Shown: one piece after another, positions 9,083 to 17,767 of the stretch
Position numbering within the stretch: the stretch's first letter is position 1
How the letters are laid out: each line of letters begins with the position of its first letter
Source of the DNA: Deltaproteobacteria bacterium
GTDB taxonomy: Bacteria; Desulfobacterota_D; UBA1144; Nemesobacterales; Nemesobacteraceae
Assembly (NCBI GenBank): GCA_029262295.1
Contig: JAJCZR010000037.1
Location: forward strand, 1-64,000
DNA: 64,000 nt
Direction: 5' to 3'
Position numbers and translations under genes: made by a program
Notes under the pieces: generated by a model
Seen by the model: only the letters and a program-made list of their open reading frames with translations
Databases searched by the model: none
Told to the model about the DNA's origin: nothing

Positions 9083-10366
9083 CTAATTCTTTGAATAAAC
9101 AACCTTTCCTGAAACAATAGTCTTATGAACAACCCCTTTCAATTTCCATCCTGAAAAAGGTGTATTTGTACCTTTTGATAAAAACTTTTCAGGGCAGACC
9201 TCATGCTCTTTCTCAGGGTCAAAAATTGTAACATCAGCAATAGCACCTGGTTTAAGGGTGCCTCTACCTATGTTAACTATCTCAGAGGGTTTAATAGTCA
9301 ACTTTTTTATCATATCTGAAACACTTAATATCCCACCTTCAACAAGTTTAAGTGATAATGGTAAGGCTGTTTCCAAACCTACAATACCAAATGGTGCAAG
9401 GTCAAACTCCACATTTTTCTCATCCTGACTGTGAGGGGCATGATCAGTTGCTATTGCATCTATTGTGTCATCTTTAAGGGCTTTTATAATAGCCTTTACA
9501 TCTTTTTGAGTTCTAAGTGGCGGGTTCATTTTTGCATTTGTATTGTAATCTACCACAGCTTCATCTGTGAGTGTAAAATGATGAGGTGCTGCTTCCGCTG
9601 TAATTTTAACACCTCTTTTCTTTGCATCCCTTATTAATCTTACAGATCCAGCAGTTGAAACATGGCATATATGTATATGGGCCCCGGTTATCTCAGAAAG
9701 TATTATATCCCTTGCAATCATTACCTCTTCAGAAGCACCCGGTATACCTTTCAAACCAAGTTTTGTTGAGACAACACCTTCGTTCATAACACCATCAGAA
9801 GATAAATACTTATCTTCAGCATGAATAATTAATGGAATACCAAAAGGCTTTACATATTCCATGGCCCTTCTCATTAAATTTGAATTTGTTACCGGAACAC
9901 CATCATCTGATATTCCAACACACCCTGCTTCATACATCTCACCTATATCAGCAAGTGCTTCACCTTTTTCCTCTCTCGTTATTGCCCCGATTGGAAAAAC
10001 ATTAACTATGCCTTCTGTTCTAGCCTTTAGGAGTATATATTCGGTCACAGAGGCATTATCATTTATCGGGTTAGTATTAGGCATACAAACAATTGAAGTG
10101 AAACCACCGGCAGCTGCAGACATACAGCCAGTTTTTATTGTTTCTTTATATTCATAACCTGGTTCTCTTAAATGAACGTGCACATCTACAAACCCGGGGC
10201 AAACAATCATATTTTTGGCATCTATCTCTTTTACATTTTTTCCAGAAGGTGTTTTTATTTTTTTTGAGATCTTATCAATTTTTCCTTTATCAATATAAAT
10301 ATCACAAACCTTGTCAATATTCTGTGATGGATCAATAACCCTTCCATTTCTAATAAGCAGGCTCAT
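9083..10366 (-). CDS. pyrC: Dihydroorotase PyrC (type I, multifunctional-like)
   Basis: 427 aa from the ATG at 10366 (MSLLIRNGRVIDPSQ). The ORF track runs 32 codons further, into pyrB, but the ATG one base after the pyrB stop is the sensible start. Metal-binding motif VDVHVHLREPG, and later ITAEAAPHHFTLTDE and the catalytic IATDHAPH. It catalyses the third step of pyrimidine synthesis, closing carbamoyl-aspartate to dihydroorotate. It forms a tight operon with pyrB and pyrR. The intact His and Asp residues argue for an active enzyme rather than a PyrC-like pseudoenzyme. Confidence 0.95.
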   Translation of the reverse strand: MSLLIRNGRVIDPSQNIDKVCDIYIDKGKIDKISKKIKTPSGKNVKEIDAKNMIVCPGFVDVHVHLREPGYEYKETIKTGCMSAAAGGFTSIVCMPNTNPINDNASVTEYILLKARTEGIVNVFPIGAITREEKGEALADIGEMYEAGCVGISDDGVPVTNSNLMRRAMEYVKPFGIPLIIHAEDKYLSSDGVMNEGVVSTKLGLKGIPGASEEVMIARDIILSEITGAHIHICHVSTAGSVRLIRDAKKRGVKITAEAAPHHFTLTDEAVVDYNTNAKMNPPLRTQKDVKAIIKALKDDTIDAIATDHAPHSQDEKNVEFDLAPFGIVGLETALPLSLKLVEGGILSVSDMIKKLTIKPSEIVNIGRGTLKPGAIADVTIFDPEKEHEVCPEKFLSKGTNTPFSGWKLKGVVHKTIVSGKVVYSKN

Positions 10367-10367
10367 T

Positions 10368-11294
10368 TTAGTGTTTATCTCCCGTTGAAACCAGATAAAG
10401 CATGGCCATCCTGATTGCAATCCCATTTGATACCTGATCCAGGATAACAGACTTTGGATCATTGGCTATTTCCGAACTAAGTTCCACACCCCTGTTAATT
10501 GGGCCCGGATGCATCACGGTAACATCTTTTTTTGCAATTTTGAGTTTGTCTTTATTCAGACCATAGAATTTAGAGTACTCCCTTAGCGATGGGAAAAACT
10601 CAAGGCTCTTCCTTTCTGCTTGCACTCTTAGCATGATCACAACATCAACATCTACTAAAGATTCCTCAAGAGAATAAAAAATTTGTACACCGAGGTCTTC
10701 AAAATATTTTGGAACTATTGATCCTGGGCCAACAATTCTTACATTCGCACCGAGTTTTAAAAATCCAAATATATCTGACCTTGCAACCCTGCTATTGAGA
10801 ATATCTCCTACAATAAGAACATTCAGCCCTTTAATACCTCCCTTAATTTGCCTGATTGTGAAAAGATCGATTAGTGCCTGACTTGGATGTTCATGTGATC
10901 CATCACCAGCATTAATTACAGAGGAATTTATTTCCCTTGCCAAGACAAAAGGCGCACCTGACATTGAGTGACGTATTACAATAATTGTGGCGCCCATTGC
11001 CTCAAGGTTCTTTGCTGTATCAACAAGGCTTTCACCTTTGACAATACTGCTTTGTGAAGAAGAAAAATTAAGTACATCTGCACTTAACCTTTTTTCCGCA
11101 ATTTCAAAAGATGACCTTGTTCTTGTACTTGGTTCTAAAAAAAGATTAACAACAGTGATCCCTTTAAGGGCAGGAACTTTCTTAACATCCCGTGAAGAAA
11201 CCTCTTTCATGGATTCAGCTGTATCCAGAATAGTTTCAATCTCACCCTGTGTTAGTTCATTTAGGCTTAAAATGTTTTTTCTGTTAAACGCCAT
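10368..11294 (-). CDS. pyrB: Aspartate carbamoyltransferase catalytic subunit
   Basis: 308 aa, usual length. Carbamoyl-phosphate-binding motif FLEPSTRTRSSFE (about residues 53-65), the aspartate-domain residues GDGSHEHPSQALID, and HPGPINRGVE near the C-terminus. It makes N-carbamoyl-aspartate, the committed step of pyrimidine synthesis. No pyrI regulatory subunit is present, so control probably comes through PyrR next door or by feedback on carbamoyl phosphate synthesis. Start ATG overlaps the end of pyrR by 11 bp. Confidence 0.96.
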   Translation of the reverse strand: MAFNRKNILSLNELTQGEIETILDTAESMKEVSSRDVKKVPALKGITVVNLFLEPSTRTRSSFEIAEKRLSADVLNFSSSQSSIVKGESLVDTAKNLEAMGATIIVIRHSMSGAPFVLAREINSSVINAGDGSHEHPSQALIDLFTIRQIKGGIKGLNVLIVGDILNSRVARSDIFGFLKLGANVRIVGPGSIVPKYFEDLGVQIFYSLEESLVDVDVVIMLRVQAERKSLEFFPSLREYSKFYGLNKDKLKIAKKDVTVMHPGPINRGVELSSEIANDPKSVILDQVSNGIAIRMAMLYLVSTGDKH

Positions 11295-11817
11295 TTGATT
11301 TTATTACTTCTACTTCTTCTTTTTTATCCACCTCATGTATAAAAACGTTAACAATTTCGTCTTTAGAAGTTTCTATTTTAATGCCCACAAAGTCAGGTTG
11401 AATAGGAAGCTCTCTATTTCCTCTATCTACTAAAACGGCAAGTTTTACTGAGGACGGCCTTCCAAAATCCATAATGGAGTTTATTGCAGCCCTTGCCGTG
11501 CGTCCTGTGTTAATAACATCGTCCACCAGCAACACATCTTTATCTTCAATATCAATGGGTATTTCAGTTTTTTGCAGCTGAGGCCAAGCTTTGTTGTTTT
11601 TAAAATCATCCCTGTAAAGGGTAATATCAAGGGTTCCAAAATGAACTGACTTTCCGGTTTTATCTTTTATCATACTTACTAATCTTTTCCCAAGAAATTC
11701 GCCCCTTGTTTTAATACCAATAACAACCAGGGCTTCAAGATTACCCTTGTTTATATTATTAAAACTGTCTGAAATAAAATCTTTAATTCCATCGCTCCCA
11801 CTGATTTTTTTACTCAT
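11284..11817 (-). CDS. pyrR: Bifunctional pyr operon regulator / uracil phosphoribosyltransferase PyrR
   Basis: 177 aa. Type I phosphoribosyltransferase fold with the PRPP loop VLLVDDVINTGRTARAA. The hood region IGIKTRGEFLGKRL and the VDRGNRELPIQPDFVG segment are specific to PyrR. In Gram-positives PyrR binds a leader RNA to attenuate pyr transcription in response to UMP, and has weak uracil phosphoribosyltransferase activity. I see no obvious PyrR anti-antiterminator in the 18 bp upstream of the small gene ahead of it, so whether it regulates here is open. Confidence 0.92.
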   Translation of the reverse strand: MSKKISGSDGIKDFISDSFNNINKGNLEALVVIGIKTRGEFLGKRLVSMIKDKTGKSVHFGTLDITLYRDDFKNNKAWPQLQKTEIPIDIEDKDVLLVDDVINTGRTARAAINSIMDFGRPSSVKLAVLVDRGNRELPIQPDFVGIKIETSKDEIVNVFIHEVDKKEEVEVIKSNGV

Positions 11818-11823
11818 ACCAGA

Positions 11824-12171
11824 TTAAAAGACCCCTGCTTCTGCTGCTTTACATTCATGATAAAATTCAAACTTTTTTTGGTAATATCCAAAGAAATCTG
11901 CAGTATCTGTATAATATATTTCAACAAATGTTCCATCCTCAGCTTCAGTAACTTTGTGTTGTCTTTGTGATTTAGGAATTCCCAGCTCATTAAGGTCATT
12001 GTTAATAGTTCCAGTAATATATTCTTTATGATACCTATAGATACGGTCTGCATTATCTTTACAAATGCTTTTTATAGCCACAGATTTGTAATAAATTGGC
12101 ACTATTTTCCAGGCAACTACTATTGCAACCACAATAAAGATAACCAAGAAAGTTTTTTTCAGAAATTCCAT
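11824..12171 (-). CDS. Small single-pass membrane protein, function unknown
   Basis: 115 aa. One N-terminal transmembrane helix (about residues 7-25, FLVIFIVVAIVVAWKIVPIY) followed by a soluble domain of about 85 residues facing the periplasm, ending near a conserved-looking YYTDTADFFGYYQKKFEF segment. This layout resembles DUF4845-type proteins that sit beside lepB in proteobacteria, and lepB is indeed the next gene upstream (18 bp). The resemblance is by size, topology and position only. It is co-oriented with pyrR, 6 bp away. Confidence 0.7.
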   Translation of the reverse strand: MEFLKKTFLVIFIVVAIVVAWKIVPIYYKSVAIKSICKDNADRIYRYHKEYITGTINNDLNELGIPKSQRQHKVTEAEDGTFVEIYYTDTADFFGYYQKKFEFYHECKAAEAGVF

Positions 12172-12189
12172 TAAGTAATCCCCCAGTAG

Positions 12190-13134
12190 TTAGTTAATAT
12201 CAGAGAATATTCTGTTCCATCTAACTTTACCAAAAATCTCAGGGTTTTTAAAATCCCACGACCAGTGAATAAAAAATGCTTTACCAGATACATTTTCAAC
12301 AGGAACAAAACCCCAAAACCTGCTGTCGTAACTATTATCTCTATTATCACCCATTACAAAAAGATTTTCTTCTGGCACGACTAAAGGAAAATCAATTCTT
12401 CCAAGTTCAGTTGAACTAAAACCTTTTCTGTATATTACTCGTGATTCTCCGGCAGGAAGCAATTGTTTATACTCATCAGCTGTTCGTGTTACTTTACTGT
12501 CTAAATATTCATAATCACCAATGTAGAGCTGTTTTATAGGTTCATCATTTACATAAACAACCCTTTTTCTTATATCCACTTTATCCCCGGGAAGACCAAT
12601 AACCCTCTTAATATAATGAACACCTGTTGCGGCAACGCCAGAATCCCTACCCTCGGGAAATTGAAATACTATTACGTCACCTCTTTTTATATCTTTAATA
12701 GGGAAGATCACTTTGCCAAGAAATGGTATATTGGTCCCATAAATAAATTTATTCACTAAAAGCTGATCGCCAATTAATAGCGTTGGGATCATTGAGCCTG
12801 ATGGAATTTTGAAAGGCTGCACAACAAAAGTACGAATTAGAAAAGCAAGCGCTAAGGCAAAAATAAGGACTTCTAAATTTTGCCTTATTTTTGATTTTTC
12901 ATAGGTACCCAGGTTTTTTTTATTAAAGTTAATAAGTGAGTTGTGAGTCCTTTTAATTTCTTTAAGACCGCCTTTTTCAATAGCAGTTTCAGATTCTTTA
13001 ATTTTTTGATCTGCTTCGTAAGCAATTTCAGGTTTTAAAAATTGCCTGTGTTTATTAAGAATCTTGTTTGTTGTTCTTAATAATTCTTTGGATTTTTTTA
13101 CTGTCGATCTTTTTTTAAACCAGGAAAGAATCAT
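12190..13134 (-). CDS. lepB: Signal peptidase I
   Basis: 314 aa. Transmembrane helix at about residues 88-106, then box B PSGSMIPTLLIGD with catalytic Ser114 and box D HYIKRVIGLPGD with catalytic Lys176; box E is GDNRDNSYDSRFWG. It removes signal peptides from exported proteins at the periplasmic face of the inner membrane. Unusual is the roughly 85-residue N-terminal extension before the membrane helix, rich in Lys and predicted helical, where one expects 10-60 residues. The next gene upstream is rel, 59 bp away. Confidence 0.94.
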   Translation of the reverse strand: MILSWFKKRSTVKKSKELLRTTNKILNKHRQFLKPEIAYEADQKIKESETAIEKGGLKEIKRTHNSLINFNKKNLGTYEKSKIRQNLEVLIFALALAFLIRTFVVQPFKIPSGSMIPTLLIGDQLLVNKFIYGTNIPFLGKVIFPIKDIKRGDVIVFQFPEGRDSGVAATGVHYIKRVIGLPGDKVDIRKRVVYVNDEPIKQLYIGDYEYLDSKVTRTADEYKQLLPAGESRVIYRKGFSSTELGRIDFPLVVPEENLFVMGDNRDNSYDSRFWGFVPVENVSGKAFFIHWSWDFKNPEIFGKVRWNRIFSDIN

Positions 13135-13193
13135 ATTAAGGCAAAGATTATAAACGTGATAGTAGACATTTCAATAAAAAATCTAAATTACTC

Positions 13194-15347
13194 TTAGCCA
13201 AAAGATGGTCTCTCAACTAACATCACACCATCTATCATTTTCAAAGAATTTATAACCTGATCCAGCTGTTCAATGCTGTTTACAGTTATGTTAAATGTGC
13301 CAACGGCATGCCCTGCACCTGTCTGGTTCATTTCAACCTTGGATATATTCACATCCGAATTTGATATTAATTTTGTAAGGTCTGACAAAATACCTGGTTT
13401 GTCTTCACATTTTACATGAATTGTTGTGGGAAGCTGCCCGCTAAATTTCTCATCCCAATTAATCTCAATTCTTCTTTCCGGATCAACCTCAAAAAGCTTT
13501 GGGCAATTTGATTTGTGTGCGGTAATTCCTCTACCTCTTGTTATAAAACCAATTATTGGTTCTCCTGGAACTGGAGTGCAACAGTTACCAAACCTTATAA
13601 GAATATTGTCATAACCTTTTACCAAAACAGAATTATTGAATTCAGGTTTACTGATTTTATCAACTATACTTTTGATTCTTTCATCTTTTTTGGTCTTGTC
13701 ACCTAATTCGTCTGGTTTAATGATTTTTATAAGCTCATTGGCAGAAATTGTCCCAAAACCAACCGCTTTATAAAAATCATTAATACCCTCAAACTTCAAC
13801 TTCTTTAAAGATGCATCAAGTTTGTTTTTTTCAATAAGTTTTTTAAGATTTAGCTTGCTTGCAACAAACTTTCTTTTGGTAATAGACTCACCAACTTCTA
13901 GGGCCTTCGTGTTTTCTTCATCCCGAAGCCAGCTTCTAATACTGGTTTTTGCTTTTGAGGTAATAACAAAATCAAGCCAGTCCCTGTTAGGCGCTTTATC
14001 TTTTGCTGTTATCACTTCAACCATATCACCGGTGTGCAGTTTACAATCAAGTGCAACCATATTTCTATTAACAAGGGCCCTTGTGCAGTGGTTTCCAACA
14101 TCACTATGAATTGCGTAAGCAAAATCTACTGGAGTGGCCCCAATCGGAAGTTCAATAAGATCGGCATTTGGAGTGTACACATATATTACATTTGATATTA
14201 ACTCACCTTTTATTGCTTCAATAAACTCAGTGGGGTCTTTAATATCTTTAAACTCTATTAACTGCCTTAGGTTTGAATAAACCTCCACATTATCATTTCC
14301 ATCTTTTGCACCTTCTTTATAGTTCCAGTGAGCTGCAACACCATATTCTGCAAAGTGGTGCATTTCTTCGGTTCTTATCTGAATCTCCATCTGCTCACCA
14401 AAAGGGCCAATCACAGTTGTATGAAGGGACTTATATCCATTGGCTTTTGGAAGCGCCACATAATCTTTTATCCTGCCCGGGATTGGTTTCCATATTTGAT
14501 GCACTGCCCCAAGTGCTTGATAACACTCAGTAACATCTTTAGTAATAATTCTGAAAGCAAGAACATCATAAATATTCTGAAAATCCATATTCCCTACATT
14601 CATTTTTTTATTAATGCCGTATATGTGTTTAAACCTTCCTGTAATTTTAGATTTAACACCTATTTCCTTCATCTTATCCTGTAGTAAGGATTTGACTTCT
14701 TTAACGTAGTTTTTCCACTCCTTCTTTTTTTTGGAAACAAGTTTTGAGAGCCTTAAATATTCTTTCGGATCAGAAAATTTAAAAGCCAGATCTTCAAGCT
14801 CAGTTGATATCCAGTTAATACCAAGCCTGTGGGCAAGAGGAGCATAAATTTCCATTGTCTCATTCGATATTCTTATTTGTCTCTCTTTTGCAAGGTGCTT
14901 TAGGGTCCTCATATTGTGAAGTCTGTCGGCTAATTTAACCAGGACAACCCTTATGTCCTTAGCAGTGGCAAGGATGAGTTTTCTGAAACTTTCAGCCTGC
15001 TTTTCAACATCGGTTACATTTGGCAGACGGCTAATTTTTGTTGTGCCATCTACAAGGAAACAGATTTCCTCGCCAAAAAGCGCCTCTATTTCCTCAAGCG
15101 TGGCCAAAGTATCTTCCACTGTATCATGTAGAAGGCCCGTAACGACGGAAGGGATATCAAGTTGCAGGTCAGTGAGGATGGCGGAGACTTCAAGTGGGTG
15201 GCTCAGGTATGGTTCTCCTGAGACTCTTTTTTGCCCGGCATGTACTTTCGCAGAGTAAACATAGGCTTTTTGTAAGAGATCAACATCTTCTTCCTTAAAA
15301 TCTATATAAGCGTTAACCTTTTCAACGATGTCATTAAGCCTTATCAT
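13194..15347 (-). CDS. rel: Bifunctional (p)ppGpp synthetase/hydrolase (Rel/SpoT)
   Basis: 717 aa, full-length RSH. The HD hydrolase domain is intact (SGEPYLSHPLEV and HDTVEDT), the synthetase domain has RIKDYVALPKANGYKSLHT, then TGS (IYVYTPNADLIELP), a zinc-finger-like CCTPVPG segment and a C-terminal ACT domain (VKCEDKPGILSDL). With both catalytic halves intact it should both make and degrade the alarmone, acting as the main stringent-response enzyme. ATG start at 15347 follows GAGG at good spacing and lies 14 bp after gmk. Confidence 0.95.
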   Translation of the reverse strand: MIRLNDIVEKVNAYIDFKEEDVDLLQKAYVYSAKVHAGQKRVSGEPYLSHPLEVSAILTDLQLDIPSVVTGLLHDTVEDTLATLEEIEALFGEEICFLVDGTTKISRLPNVTDVEKQAESFRKLILATAKDIRVVLVKLADRLHNMRTLKHLAKERQIRISNETMEIYAPLAHRLGINWISTELEDLAFKFSDPKEYLRLSKLVSKKKKEWKNYVKEVKSLLQDKMKEIGVKSKITGRFKHIYGINKKMNVGNMDFQNIYDVLAFRIITKDVTECYQALGAVHQIWKPIPGRIKDYVALPKANGYKSLHTTVIGPFGEQMEIQIRTEEMHHFAEYGVAAHWNYKEGAKDGNDNVEVYSNLRQLIEFKDIKDPTEFIEAIKGELISNVIYVYTPNADLIELPIGATPVDFAYAIHSDVGNHCTRALVNRNMVALDCKLHTGDMVEVITAKDKAPNRDWLDFVITSKAKTSIRSWLRDEENTKALEVGESITKRKFVASKLNLKKLIEKNKLDASLKKLKFEGINDFYKAVGFGTISANELIKIIKPDELGDKTKKDERIKSIVDKISKPEFNNSVLVKGYDNILIRFGNCCTPVPGEPIIGFITRGRGITAHKSNCPKLFEVDPERRIEINWDEKFSGQLPTTIHVKCEDKPGILSDLTKLISNSDVNISKVEMNQTGAGHAVGTFNITVNSIEQLDQVINSLKMIDGVMLVERPSFG

Positions 15348-15361
15348 TTTGCCTCTTTAAT

Positions 15362-16033
15362 TCATCTCAAATTAAACCTTTTAGTAATAATTTCATCAAA
15401 AATTTTATCACTTTTAACTCTTTCTGCAGCAAGGGAATGTTCATTCGTTAGAGTGGGCGCAGAATCATTAGATTTAAAATTTCTCTCAAATATTATTATG
15501 GATTCAATTGTCTTTCCAGCTGCATCCATATCATCATTAATAATAATATAATCATACTCTTTTGACTTTTGTATCTCATATTTCACAACATTCAGCCTAA
15601 GTGAGATATCATCTTTTTTTTCTGAATTTCTCATCTCAAGCCTTTTTCTTAGCACTTTCATTGATGGGGGCACAACAAATATAAAAATAGCGTCTGGAAA
15701 TTTTTGTTTTAGTTGTTCTGCACCCTGCACATCAATATCAAGAAGAATATCAACTCCTTTTTCATTAGTATCTTTAATGTTATCAATTGGTGTGCCATAC
15801 AGGTTTCCATGCACTTTAGCCCACTCGGCAAACTTTCCCTCTTTCACCATTTCAGTAAACGTGTTTTGATCCACGAAGAAATAGTCAACTCCATCCACCT
15901 CACCATTGCGTATAGGCCTTGTGGTAAATGACACTGAAAACCTGAGGTTATCAATGTTTTTTACCGCATGGCTTGAAAGAGTTGTCTTGCCACTGCCAGA
16001 TGGCCCTGATATTACAAATAAACGTCCTTTCAT
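15362..16033 (-). CDS. gmk: Guanylate kinase
   Basis: 223 aa from the ATG at 16033 (MKGRLFVISGPSGSGKTT). The track's start eight codons upstream is a GTG and adds residues not expected in the family. P-loop GPSGSGKT, GMP-binding SFTTRPIRNGEVDGVDYFFV, lid and the NDDMDAA segment. It phosphorylates GMP to GDP. It lies upstream of rel on the same strand, joining guanine nucleotide supply with (p)ppGpp metabolism; gmk next to a spoT/rel gene (usually with rpoZ between) is common. No rpoZ is visible here. Confidence 0.95.
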   Translation of the reverse strand: MKGRLFVISGPSGSGKTTLSSHAVKNIDNLRFSVSFTTRPIRNGEVDGVDYFFVDQNTFTEMVKEGKFAEWAKVHGNLYGTPIDNIKDTNEKGVDILLDIDVQGAEQLKQKFPDAIFIFVVPPSMKVLRKRLEMRNSEKKDDISLRLNVVKYEIQKSKEYDYIIINDDMDAAGKTIESIIIFERNFKSNDSAPTLTNEHSLAAERVKSDKIFDEIITKRFNLR

Positions 16034-16122
16034 AATTTTAGTAAACTTATGTATCACTGTTGCCGAATAAAAAGATTAAATTATAATAAAAAATTATAAT
16101 TCAGCATAGTCAATAATAATAT

Positions 16123-16872
16123 ATGAACAACAAACTTCCTTATATAGACTGCAGATTAATTTTCATTTTGATTGTTTTTATATTCTTTTCAAACAGCATT
16201 GCTTTAGCAGAAAAGCAATTTTTTTATAAATGGAAAGATGACAAAGGCACCACACATGTAACTGACAATAAAGATAATGTGCCTCAAAAATTCAGAAATA
16301 AAGTAGTGAAATATGAGAAAAAAGAAGGTCTTGAAAAACAAGGAATAAAAACATATTACGATAAAGGCCAGAAGCTAGTACTTAAATATAAATATTTTTT
16401 GTTGGGATTACTGCTTATTGTTTCAACACTTATTCTTTTAATAAAAGTTTTTAGAAAAACAAAAGAACTTAACCTTAAAAGAAAAACAATTTCAACTGAA
16501 AAAATTATCAAAAACTCTGGAATTGAAAATATGGGCGCTGATGAATTTAAAGATAATGTAAAAGAAATCCTTATTAGAAGCGGCTATAAACTTGCTCAGA
16601 TAGATGCCCCTTTTAAGACTTTTTCTGACTTTATTGGTGAAAAGAAAGGTAAGAAATATACCGTTCTCATTAGCACCGCATTAAATGAAATATCAAAAAA
16701 CCAAATCAGTGATCTTGAAAGCGAAAGAGACAAATATGGATGTGATGGTTCAATTGCGATTGCAAAATCAGGATTTGATAATTCAGCAGCCTCTTTTGCC
16801 AAAGAAAATGGCTGTAAAATTATTGACCGAAAGACAATAGCAAAAGCTATTTTAGGTAAGTCACAAATCTAG
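16123..16872 (+). CDS. Membrane protein: DUF4124 domain plus Mrr-like nuclease-fold domain
   Basis: 249 aa. A signal peptide (about residues 1-29) is followed by FYKWKDDKGTTHVTDNKDNVP, a clear DUF4124 motif found in periplasmic proteins. A transmembrane helix lies at about residues 90-107. The C-terminal 110 residues (MGADEFKDNVKEILIRSGYK ... CKIIDRKTIAKAI) follow the restriction-endonuclease-fold Mrr pattern, but the catalytic D...QxK positions appear as VLISTALNE, so the nuclease is probably inactive. Divergent from gmk, convergent with the HAD gene 1 bp away. Function unknown; the domain calls are by eye. Confidence 0.65.
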   Translation: MNNKLPYIDCRLIFILIVFIFFSNSIALAEKQFFYKWKDDKGTTHVTDNKDNVPQKFRNKVVKYEKKEGLEKQGIKTYYDKGQKLVLKYKYFLLGLLLIVSTLILLIKVFRKTKELNLKRKTISTEKIIKNSGIENMGADEFKDNVKEILIRSGYKLAQIDAPFKTFSDFIGEKKGKKYTVLISTALNEISKNQISDLESERDKYGCDGSIAIAKSGFDNSAASFAKENGCKIIDRKTIAKAILGKSQI

Positions 16873-16873
16873 T

Positions 16874-17545
16874 TTAAAAATTAGTTAAAAAATCCGGGTT
16901 AATTTTTTCAAAACTTTCAAAAACAAGATCAGCATCTTTAATTTCATCACTGTTGTATGAATTGGAAATCCCAACGCATTTCATTCCAGCAGATTTTGCA
17001 GCCTGAATTCCATAAACCGCATCTTCAAAGACAAGGCATTCCTCAGCCATTAATTGAAAGTCATTTCTGGAATTAAATTCGTCTAAAACTTTAAGATAAA
17101 CTTCTGGATTTGGTTTACAGTTCTCCACTTCATCAGCACTAACTATAAAATCAAAATACTTTTCCATATTCAATTTATTTAGAATGATCTCAATTTCTGA
17201 CCTCAAAGCCCCGGAACCTATTGCCACAGGATAATTACCATTAATATTTTGTAAAAATTCACGAACTCCAGGAAAAACCTTTATACTATCTTCAATCAAT
17301 GCTTCAAATATCCTGGATTTTTTATTTATAAGTTGCTCAACCTGTTGGGGGCTTTCATATTTGCCAAAATCAGACAAAGAATTTGTAAAAAAAGTCTTAT
17401 CATCAAATGCAAGGTATTTTAAAATGTAATCTTCTTTGCTTAAACTAACACCTACATCTCTTAACACTTGCTGAAATACTTTCAGATGAAGCGGCTCGCT
17501 ATCAACTACAACACCATCAAAATCAAAAATAATAGCTTTTATCAT
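16874..17545 (-). CDS. HAD-superfamily hydrolase, beta-phosphoglucomutase/phosphatase type
   Basis: 223 aa from the ATG at 17545, which has CCAGGA about 10 bases upstream; the track's start ten codons earlier is less likely. Motif I is FDFDGVVVDSEPLH (nucleophile Asp plus acid/base Asp), motif II AIGSGA, motif III lysine around CKPNPEVY, motif IV FEDAVYGIQAAKSAGM. The helical cap between motifs I and II marks subclass IA. It probably dephosphorylates or isomerises a sugar phosphate; substrate not assignable. A second member of the same family is encoded at 23.6 kb. Confidence 0.88.
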   Translation of the reverse strand: MIKAIIFDFDGVVVDSEPLHLKVFQQVLRDVGVSLSKEDYILKYLAFDDKTFFTNSLSDFGKYESPQQVEQLINKKSRIFEALIEDSIKVFPGVREFLQNINGNYPVAIGSGALRSEIEIILNKLNMEKYFDFIVSADEVENCKPNPEVYLKVLDEFNSRNDFQLMAEECLVFEDAVYGIQAAKSAGMKCVGISNSYNSDEIKDADLVFESFEKINPDFLTNF

Positions 17546-17646
17546 TTTATATATTCCTGGAAAAAATATTTTCAACTACTTTTTTAAAACTAATGATCCA
17601 ACAACTAAAAAACAGTACATAAACAAATTTTTTTGTGTTAATTTCA

Positions 17647-17667
17647 TGTAAATAACTTTTATTTACA
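17647..17667. promoter_or_regulatory. Palindrome upstream of the arsenosugar operon, candidate operator
   Basis: Perfect 9-bp inverted repeat TGTAAATAA / TTATTTACA separated by CTT, about 100 bp before the first gene's ATG. It is AT-rich and dyad-symmetric, like binding sites of small winged-helix repressors of the ArsR type. No arsR gene is in the window, so the binding protein is unknown. A 21-bp palindrome could also arise by chance in such AT-rich sequence. Confidence 0.35.
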
Positions 17668-17702
17668 CTATAACTTCAGCTTTGTGAATCCAAGATTGCA
17701 GC

Positions 17703-17731
17703 TTGAAGAGTAATTTATATTGGAAATAATA
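17703..17731 (+). promoter_or_regulatory. Candidate promoter for the arsenosugar operon
   Basis: TTGAAG (17703-17708), a 17-bp spacer and ATAATA (17726-17731) match a housekeeping sigma promoter moderately well, 37 bases before the ATG at 17768. The palindrome at 17647-17667 lies just upstream of it. Sequence match only. Confidence 0.3.
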
Positions 17732-17767
17732 TAAATCTATACAATTAAACCAGGAGTGTTACAAATA

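Noticed and set aside
11814-12053. 79-aa minus ORF overlapping the small membrane protein
   Set aside because: Out-of-frame shadow of the 115-aa gene, which has a better start and membrane topology.
17756-17767. GTG start of the ArsM-like protein
   Set aside because: The GTG overlaps the AGGAG ribosome site that serves the ATG at 17768.
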